A program made the translations under genes and the position numbers. From contig CAJVXD010000019.1 in the NCBI GenBank assembly GCA_913009675.1, forward strand, positions 1 through 11,374: a DNA stretch of 11,374 nt. The letters are read 5' to 3'. This document shows positions 6,137 through 11,374 of the stretch, piece by piece. Numbering within the stretch: the stretch's first letter is position 1; each line of letters starts with the position of its first letter. The stretch comes from an uncultured bacterium (GTDB taxonomy: Bacteria; Omnitrophota; Gorgyraeia; Gorgyraeales; Gorgyraeaceae). The notes under the pieces were generated by a model that was given only the letters and a program-made list of their open reading frames with translations, did not search any database and was not told where the DNA came from.

Positions 6137-7828
6137 TTATTTCTTCGGGGAGCTGATTATGTCAAATATGGTCTTTATAATGGCCTCCCCGGGTTTTATC
6201 TTCTCTGGCTGTCCTTGCTGTTCTTGCGTCTGGTCCCCTGACTTTGAAGCCTTATTAGTGATCTCGCCCCCGGTTGCTTTGGGCCCTTCTTTTTGAAATA
6301 TCTGCTGTATCAGCTCCTGCCCTTTTGAGATGGCAAGTTTGCGTATAACATAGTCTATGTCCGGGGTTACTGATATATCGGGGAACCTTCCGTAGATTTT
6401 AAGAGGCATCGTTATCATGCCCTTTGTATTTTTCAGATACCTTAACTCCGGCACTACATCAATAAACGATAGAGAAAGGTCCTTAGGGATAAACAGCTCG
6501 GAATATATCTCGATATTACCATCCATGTCCAATGAACCCCTGCCTGAGAAATAAAAGGCATCTGAGACAATGAGAAATTTCGGAAAGAAGAGCTCCTTAT
6601 CCTTAAAAACGAACCGGGTTTTTAAAGGCCTGAATCTGGTATAATCCTGCTTCAGGAGGCCTTTATAGCGGCTGGGTAATTTGGCCTTTAGCCTTTCTAC
6701 AAGGTCAGGCAATATATCGAGCTTCCCCAGGGCAAGCGCCAGTATATTCATATTATTCAATACTACCTTATCCAGCCCAATCCCGCCTTTAGCTGTTAGT
6801 GTATCCATTATCTTTTCCGGGGTGAGGCCCCTGGCAGAAGCAGCCATATCCATATTGGCTATCCCTTCAAGATATGGTTTATCTGGTACAGCGACGGGTA
6901 ATAGCCCTGCGAGCTGGATATCTTTTAATACCGCTTCTATATCCAGTCCCTGGCCGAAAGCTATATCTTTAAGTTCCCCTTTAATTGAAAACTCCCCGCC
7001 TGAAATACGGCCCTTAAACCTCTCTATGATTATATCCCTTTTGACCATCCTTGCCCTGAGCGTTACATTGTTGATTCCGTTTTTTCCCGGGACTATATCA
7101 GTAGTGCCTTTGGATAGGTCTACGTATAGATCCGAATCGTAAAAGCTTTTAGGATCCAAAAAAACTCTTTCTGAAGTTATGAGGAGATCTCCTGATATCT
7201 CTTTCCCGATAAACCTCTCTGACAGGCCCTTCTCCCCCAGCGCATTTAAGGCAGCTGTCAAATCCAGCCTGTTAAGGTCTATCTTGAGTTCAAGATTTTT
7301 AATATAAGGGGTCTTTGTCTCGAGGTCGGGGTAGAGATGTGCCTTTAGATTGACATCCTCCATGCCCTTTCCAAATAGAGATAGCCTTGCGTTCACATAT
7401 ATGGGTCCGTATAAAGATATATTTTTAAAATCGGCCTCTATTACATCTACGTCAAAATCTAATGATGAGGCTATGCCAAGGTTTGCAAGATTAACGGTTA
7501 GGCCCCTTGTTGTCAGACTCTCTATCTGCACGTCTTTTCTTATAAGCGGGAGAGGTTTTATAACAGCCGTTAGAGAACCTGCTTTTAATCCTGCCTCATC
7601 CCAGGCCTTATCACTGTCCTTTACGGAAATACCATTCATGCGAATAGTGACAGGAGGGAAAAGGGCTAAGGATATGTTGGCTATCTTCACATCCTTTTTT
7701 ATCGCCTTCCTCACCTTTTCTATTAACAGAGGCTTGTACTTGTTTGCGTTGAATGTAAGCGCAAATATAAAAAGCCCGAGCGCAATCGCCGCAAAGATAA
7801 GAACTAATATCGTAAAAATCCTTTTCAT
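6137..7828 (-). CDS. AsmA-family envelope protein
   Basis: This 563-residue protein has the plan of the AsmA family: one N-terminal membrane anchor (about 5-25, FTILVLIFAAIALGLFIFAL) followed by a long beta-rich periplasmic part. Family relatives such as AsmA, TamB and YhdP are thought to form groove-like bridges for phospholipid transport to the outer membrane. AsmA-like features include the early NANKYKPLLIEKV segment right after the anchor, repeated scaffold strands, and the C-terminal MPLKIYGRFPDISVTPD block with the following DYVIRKLAISKGQELIQQ. The last 50 residues are Gln/Lys/Gly-rich and look disordered. The start ATG lies one base after the YjbQ stop, with AGGGG just upstream. Assignment to AsmA in general is good; the exact subfamily is not clear. 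It implies a two-membrane cell envelope. Confidence 0.85.
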   Translation of the reverse strand: MKRIFTILVLIFAAIALGLFIFALTFNANKYKPLLIEKVRKAIKKDVKIANISLALFPPVTIRMNGISVKDSDKAWDEAGLKAGSLTAVIKPLPLIRKDVQIESLTTRGLTVNLANLGIASSLDFDVDVIEADFKNISLYGPIYVNARLSLFGKGMEDVNLKAHLYPDLETKTPYIKNLELKIDLNRLDLTAALNALGEKGLSERFIGKEISGDLLITSERVFLDPKSFYDSDLYVDLSKGTTDIVPGKNGINNVTLRARMVKRDIIIERFKGRISGGEFSIKGELKDIAFGQGLDIEAVLKDIQLAGLLPVAVPDKPYLEGIANMDMAASARGLTPEKIMDTLTAKGGIGLDKVVLNNMNILALALGKLDILPDLVERLKAKLPSRYKGLLKQDYTRFRPLKTRFVFKDKELFFPKFLIVSDAFYFSGRGSLDMDGNIEIYSELFIPKDLSLSFIDVVPELRYLKNTKGMITMPLKIYGRFPDISVTPDIDYVIRKLAISKGQELIQQIFQKEGPKATGGEITNKASKSGDQTQEQQGQPEKIKPGEAIIKTIFDIISSPKK

Positions 7829-7829
7829 G

Positions 7830-8249
7830 CTATGCCCCTATTATCTTAACAAGCACCCTTTTTTTACGCTGACCGTCGAATTCTCCATAGAATATCTGTT
7901 CCCATGGCCCGAAATCCAGCCTGCCGCCTGTCACTGCGACCACGACCTCACGGCCCATTACAGTCCTTTTTAGATGCGCATCTGCATTATCCTCTCCTGT
8001 CATATTATGGCGATACAGGGATATCGGTGCATGAGGGGCGAGGCCCTCGAGCCATTTATCAAAATCCCCGTGAAGGCCGCTTTCATCGTCATTTATGAAT
8101 ACACTCGCAGTAATATGCATGGCATTTACAAGACACAACCCTTCCTTTACGCCGCTCTTATCAATGCTCCCCTGCACCATGCCGGTTATATTGATAAATG
8201 CCCTTCTCTTTTTTGTGTTAAAATACAGGTATTCCGTAAAACTCTTCAT
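7830..8249 (-). CDS. yjbQ: YjbQ / UPF0047 family protein
   Basis: This 139-residue protein belongs to the YjbQ (UPF0047) family, small trimeric proteins for which weak thiamine-phosphate synthase activity has been reported; the physiological role is unsettled. Conserved features: [10 protein letters not shown] (45-54; His45 is the conserved metal-type His), the D-rich [12 protein letters not shown] (62-73), [40 protein letters not shown] (79-118), and [15 protein letters not shown] at the end. The start ATG at 8249 was chosen because the GAGG ribosome site overlaps the TGA stop of the pilT-like gene (TGAGG, 8255-8259), giving translational coupling; starts further upstream would extend the ORF into pilT without family support. 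It is followed by the AsmA-like gene after a single base. Confidence 0.92.
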   Translation of the reverse strand: MKSFTEYLYFNTKKRRAFINITGMVQGSIDKSGVKEGLCLVNAMHITASVFINDDESGLHGDFDKWLEGLAPHAPISLYRHNMTGEDNADAHLKRTVMGREVVVAVTGGRLDFGPWEQIFYGEFDGQRKKRVLVKIIGA

Positions 8250-8256
8250 GGTAACC

Positions 8257-9321
8257 TCACTGCAATTCTCTGAGCCCCATGGCCAGTTCGTTCTTCCTTT
8301 CCGCATAAGCAAGGGCCGTTTCTTTTGTTATCCTGCCGGTCTTGCATAATTCGAGCAGCACCTGATCAAAGGTCTGCATGCCGTACAGCTTACCGTCTTT
8401 TATATAATATTCTATCTCGTCTATCTTGCCTTCCCTTATCAACTCTACTATAGTAGGTGTTGGTATAAGGATCTCGCAGGCCGGTACCCTGCCGCTGGAA
8501 TCCTTTAAGGCCACCAACCTTAAAGAGATAATGCCTTTTAACAGAAGGGAAAGCTGCATCCTGATCTCCGTATGCTGGTGAGGCTGAAAGAAATTTACTA
8601 TCCTTTCTATGGTATGGGTGGTATTTATTGTGTGTAAATTTGCTATTACCAGCTGCCCTGTCTCGGCTGCGGTAAGGGCCGTAGCCATGACCTCCGAGGT
8701 CCTTATATCGCCTATAAATATGATATCCGGGGTCTGAAGCATGATATATTCCAGTGCATCCTGAAAACTCCTGGTGTCTATCTTGATCTCCCTCTGGCTC
8801 AGTATAGATTTTTTGTCCTTAAATATAAACTCTATGGGGTCCTCGAGGGTGACAATATGCCTGGCCATGTTCTGATTTACATACTCTATCATGCTTGCGA
8901 CCGTTGTGGACTTTCCGCTGCCAGTCGTACCGGTAATAAGAACGAGCCCGCGTTTTTCATTGCAGAGCCCCTTCAGGACATCCCCGGGCAGATTCAGCTC
9001 GTTAAAGCCGGGTATCCGGCTATTGATTGCCCTTACCACGATAACAAGTGTCCCCCTCTGCTGAAAAACAGTAGCCCTGAAGCGGCCGACATCCTTGATC
9101 CCAAAAGATAAAACCGTTTCCTTGCCTTCCCTCAATGCTGTTCTCTGGCTCTTATCTGCCATTGCATTGACCAGGAGAGCTAAATCATCGTCTGCCAAGA
9201 TGGACCCGTTCTTAAAGAGCTCCCCATGGATCCTCATGCAAACCGGGCTCCCCACCTTTAGGATGAGGTCCGACGCCTTTTTCTCTATCATCTCATTTAA
9301 TATCACTGCCAGCTGCATCAT
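8257..9321 (-). CDS. PilT-like type IV pilus retraction ATPase, variant
   Basis: This 354-residue cytoplasmic hexameric ATPase belongs to the PilT/PilU group that drives type IV pilus retraction and twitching. Visible features: the N-terminal [20 protein letters not shown] block (16-35), Walker [10 protein letters not shown] (131-139, K137), Asp box TLEDPIEF (158-165), Walker B region [13 protein letters not shown] (198-210), His box [20 protein letters not shown] (221-240), GIISLRL (263-269), and the C-terminal LIREGK...GMQTFDQ block typical of PilT. In canonical PilT the Walker B region reads GEMRD with a catalytic Glu; here it is GDIRT, and the usual TGHLV is TGQLV. Length is normal. AAGGAG lies four bases before the first ATG and seven before the second (9318), so either may be used. 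The 5' end overlaps the pseudouridine synthase gene by 29 bases. No pilB, pilC or pilin gene is in the window. Confidence 0.93.
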   Translation of the reverse strand: MMQLAVILNEMIEKKASDLILKVGSPVCMRIHGELFKNGSILADDDLALLVNAMADKSQRTALREGKETVLSFGIKDVGRFRATVFQQRGTLVIVVRAINSRIPGFNELNLPGDVLKGLCNEKRGLVLITGTTGSGKSTTVASMIEYVNQNMARHIVTLEDPIEFIFKDKKSILSQREIKIDTRSFQDALEYIMLQTPDIIFIGDIRTSEVMATALTAAETGQLVIANLHTINTTHTIERIVNFFQPHQHTEIRMQLSLLLKGIISLRLVALKDSSGRVPACEILIPTPTIVELIREGKIDEIEYYIKDGKLYGMQTFDQVLLELCKTGRITKETALAYAERKNELAMGLRELQ

Positions 9322-9994
9322 CTATCTCCTTTTTTGTCAGAAATCTCCATTTCCCCTCAGGTAAAGCCCCGAGATGCACATGCCCTTGACGCAGCCTTTT
9401 TAATTCCGTTACCCTGTAGCCGCTCTTTGCGAACATCTTCTTTATCTGACGCTTTCTGCCCTCATGTATCGTTATCTCTAACCCGTTTTTCTCTTTAATG
9501 ACTATACTGCAGCCAGCGGTCGCCCTTCCCTCCAGGTATATACCTTTTTCTAATGCGCGTCTATCTCTATGAGCCAACCTTCTGTCAAGCCTGAGTGCAT
9601 AGGTCTTTTCTACATTAAAACTGGGATGCGTAAACCTGTTTATAAATTCACCGTCATTACTGAATAAAAGCAGGCCCCTGGTGTCTCTATCCAGCCTGCC
9701 GACAGGATTGAGGTGAGAAAGATTATCAGGCAGGAGTTCCATAACTGTTTTTCTGGCAAAGGGATCTTTCTTAGTAGTCGTTACGCCTCCGGGTTTATTG
9801 AGCATAATATAGATCTTCTTGCGGGGGAGTATCCTCCTGCTATTAAAAAATACCCTGTCTTTTCCTGCACAGACCTGGAAAGCCGGTGAAAGGACCACTC
9901 TGCCGTTGACAGAAACCTTACCTGACCTTATAGTAGCCCCGGCGCTCCTACGAGAAGCAATCCCTGAGTTTGATAAAAAGACCTGCAGACGCAT
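9293..9994 (-). CDS. RluB/RsuA-family rRNA pseudouridine synthase
   Basis: This 233-residue protein has an N-terminal S4 RNA-binding domain (about 1-45: MRLQVFLSNSGIASRRSAG, the standard opening of RluB/RluE/RsuA-type enzymes) and a catalytic pseudouridine synthase domain (about 60-230). The motif GRLDRDTRGLLLFSNDG (99-115) carries the catalytic Asp, D102. IHEGRKRQIKKMF (177-189) and the closing LRQGHVHLGALPEGKWR block (201-217) are also typical. The enzyme isomerises specific uridines in ribosomal RNA; RluB (23S) is the best guess, but RsuA/RluF specificity cannot be excluded. It is short compared with E. coli RluB because it lacks the basic C-terminal tail. The start ATG follows the hflC stop by four bases (TAA AAGG ATG). 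Its 3' end overlaps the pilT-like start by 29 bases, so the two are likely co-translated. Confidence 0.94.
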   Translation of the reverse strand: MRLQVFLSNSGIASRRSAGATIRSGKVSVNGRVVLSPAFQVCAGKDRVFFNSRRILPRKKIYIMLNKPGGVTTTKKDPFARKTVMELLPDNLSHLNPVGRLDRDTRGLLLFSNDGEFINRFTHPSFNVEKTYALRLDRRLAHRDRRALEKGIYLEGRATAGCSIVIKEKNGLEITIHEGRKRQIKKMFAKSGYRVTELKRLRQGHVHLGALPEGKWRFLTKKEIDDAAGSDIK

Positions 9995-9998
9995 CCTT

Positions 9999-10946
9999 TT
10001 ATTTCGTAGAATTAAAAAACTCGAGATACTCGTTATCAGGACTGAATATTATTGTCGTCTTGCCGTCTATCGTGTTTTTATAGGTATCCAGCGTCTTTAA
10101 AAAGGAATAAAACTCCGGGTCCCTGTTGTAGGCCTCTGCATAGATAACTATAGACTTTGCGTCTGCCTCCCCTTTTATCTTCTGGGACTTCTTATAGGCC
10201 TCTGATTCTATCTGCTTTAATTCCTTTACAATCTGACCCTCTACCTCTCGTTTTTTCCCCTGGCCCTCTGAGCGATACTTTTCTGCGGCCCTCTTTCTTT
10301 CGGATATCATCCTTTCATAGACCTTATTCCTTACGTCCTTGACATAATTTATCCTCTTTATCCTGAGATCCACAAGTTCAATGCCGTACTGAGGCACGAT
10401 CTTTGAGGCCTGTTTGAGTATCCCGCGCGTTATAGCGTTCCTGCCGACCGAGATCGTCTCCAGGGCTTCGTCGGATGCCTTTATTTCGTCCTCCCTATTG
10501 AAAACACCTTCCTTAACAAGCCTGTTTGAATTGCGCACGACCTCTACCAGATTGTGACTGGTAATATAGTCTCTCGTCGCCGAATCAACTATATCATCGA
10601 GTCTCGCATGAGCCCCCATCTCATTCGTCACAGACTGCATAAATCTAAGGGCGTCTATTATCTTCCATCGCGCAGTAGTGTCAACCCAGATATACCTTTT
10701 ATCCTTTGTGGGTATCTGATTGGGGTTACCGTCCCACTGAAGAAGCCTTTTATCAAAGTAATTGGCCTGCCTGATAAACGGTATCTTGAAATGCAGCCCC
10801 GCCTCTGTAATAGGCCTCCCTATGGGCTGACCGAATTGGGTAATAACTACCTGCTGTGTCTGATCGATTGTATATAGCGCGCCGCTCAAAAAGAACAGCA
10901 TCACCAGGCCTGTAATAGCTGCTAAGATATTTATCGCTATCTTCAT
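9999..10946 (-). CDS. hflC: HflC, SPFH-domain subunit of the FtsH-modulating HflKC complex
   Basis: This 315-residue protein is HflC. It has one N-terminal membrane segment (about 5-25) and a periplasmic SPFH/band 7 domain starting at YTIDQTQQVVITQFGQPIG (25-43). An Ala/Glu/Lys-rich coiled-coil region (about 210-270, with ERKRAAEKYRSEG and EADAKSIVIYAEAYNRD) and the usual end block DPEFYSFLKTLDTYK (276-290) follow, ending in FSPDNEYLEFF. With HflK it builds a large membrane cage around the FtsH protease and tunes its proteolysis. It is a little shorter than the E. coli protein. The ATG overlaps the hflK stop (ATGA), and a strong GGAGGGGG ribosome site lies inside the hflK 3' end, so the two subunits are translationally coupled, as expected for a fixed-ratio complex. 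Confidence 0.97.
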   Translation of the reverse strand: MKIAINILAAITGLVMLFFLSGALYTIDQTQQVVITQFGQPIGRPITEAGLHFKIPFIRQANYFDKRLLQWDGNPNQIPTKDKRYIWVDTTARWKIIDALRFMQSVTNEMGAHARLDDIVDSATRDYITSHNLVEVVRNSNRLVKEGVFNREDEIKASDEALETISVGRNAITRGILKQASKIVPQYGIELVDLRIKRINYVKDVRNKVYERMISERKRAAEKYRSEGQGKKREVEGQIVKELKQIESEAYKKSQKIKGEADAKSIVIYAEAYNRDPEFYSFLKTLDTYKNTIDGKTTIIFSPDNEYLEFFNSTK

Positions 10947-11331
10947 TTTATGCCCCCTCCCTTGTTCAGCCTCAGAAGAGGCAATATGCTGTTAGCTGAA
11001 GGACCAAGGATATATTTCTGACCTGCCTTAGGGAGGATCTCATTCATTGCCTCCAGATAGAGCCGTCTGCGCGTTACATCCTTAGCTTCTTTGTAGGCCC
11101 TGAATGTCTCTATAAATCTAGTCGCATCCCCCTTTGCCCTGTTTACACGCTTTAAGGCATAGCCTTCTGCCTCCTTAACCGTCTTCTCTGCCTGACCCTT
11201 TGCAGCAGGTATGGCCTTATTGTAGGCCTCCCATGCCTCATTTATCATCTTCTCCCGCTCCTGTTTTGCCTCATTCACCGCGTTGAAGCTTGGTTTAACC
11301 TCATTAGGAGGATTCACGTCCTGCAGTTTAA
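10943..11331 (-). CDS. hflK: HflK, C-terminal part (cut by the contig end)
   Basis: This is the last 128 residues of HflK, partner of HflC in the FtsH-modulating SPFH complex. The readable sequence opens KLQDVNPPNEVKPSF, the well-conserved HflK segment at the end of the SPFH domain. It continues through the coiled coil (NEAKQEREKMINEAWEAYNK, then AEGYALKRVNRAKGDATRF) and the typical RRRLYLEAMNEILP region to a short tail ending GGGIK. The reading frame stays open into the adapter, so the gene is broken by the end of the fragment and not by mutation. The GTG at 11317 is an internal Val (D-V-N-P-P) and not a start. The stop overlaps the hflC ATG by four bases. Confidence 0.95.
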
Positions 11332-11374
11332 AGATCGGAAGAGCGTCGTGTAGGGAAAGAGTGTAGATCCCGGG
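11332..11374 (-). other. Illumina TruSeq adapter, reverse complement (artefact)
   Basis: From 11332 to 11369 the sequence is an exact reverse complement of the 3' part of the adapter at the left end (it opens AGATCGGAAGAGCGTCGTGT). The last five bases (CCGGG) depart from the adapter. It marks the right limit of genomic DNA and cuts hflK. It pairs with 70-107 as a perfect inverted repeat, which is purely technical. Confidence 0.97.

Noticed and set aside
7350..7973. Long plus-strand ORF (207 residues) and other plus-strand ORFs of 100-160 residues
   Set aside because: All lie antisense to well-identified minus-strand genes with conserved motifs (here the AsmA-like and YjbQ genes), have no family features and no ribosome sites. 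They are shadows of the minus-strand codon pattern.
8250..8312. Upstream start for the YjbQ gene giving 160 residues
   Set aside because: The extra 21 residues overlap pilT, do not look like the family, and a well-placed GAGG ribosome site supports the ATG at 8249.
11315..11317. GTG as the start of a complete 124-residue protein
   Set aside because: The frame stays open upstream into the adapter, and the preceding residues KLQD continue the conserved HflK motif; the GTG is an internal valine.
70..11369. 38-bp terminal inverted repeat suggesting a composite mobile element
   Set aside because: Both arms are Illumina adapter sequence; there is no transposase or target-site duplication.

Overview
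The window looks like one complete assembled contig or synthetic long read. It has Illumina P5/TruSeq adapter sequence at both ends (50-107 and, reverse-complemented, 11332-11369). The genomic part is therefore about 108-11331, and every gene I can support lies on the minus strand, so the biological reading direction runs from the right end to the left end. The genes are tightly packed (4-nt overlaps, gaps of 1-60 nt), and the only clear transcription stop is an intrinsic terminator at 4075-4104. The source is a bacterium with a Gram-negative type envelope, judging from HflK/HflC, an AsmA-like protein, a type IV pilus ATPase and an exported PEBP protein. GC content looks moderate, and AGG/AGA and AUA codons are frequent. 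Gene content and divergence fit an uncultivated, probably anaerobic lineage (Omnitrophota- or Nitrospirota-like), but that placement is inference only.

First transcription block (11331 to about 4075): the C-terminal part of hflK, then hflC (SPFH membrane complex that modulates FtsH proteolysis), an RluB/RsuA-family rRNA pseudouridine synthase, a PilT-like type IV pilus retraction ATPase with an altered Walker B region, a YjbQ/UPF0047 protein, a large AsmA-like envelope protein, CutA, an exported YbhB-type PEBP protein, an unrecognised two-TM protein and a PilZ-domain protein with intact c-di-GMP-binding motifs. The terminator follows.

Second block (3990 to 108): an FxsA-family membrane protein, an endonuclease IV-like TIM-barrel protein, a frameshifted CxxCxxCC (YkgJ-like) cysteine-cluster gene, a possible 39-residue very basic small protein, a full-length FadB/FadJ-type bifunctional beta-oxidation enzyme, and the first 20 codons of a further gene whose N-terminus is hydrophobic and which is cut off by the adapter.

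The blocks are mixed housekeeping and envelope genes. I found no defence system, mobile element, CRISPR array, tRNA or rRNA, and no convincing wholly new system. The points most worth a second look are the frameshifted cysteine-cluster gene and the basic small ORF hidden between nfo and fadJ, the PilT variant, and the adapter ends that mimic terminal inverted repeats.
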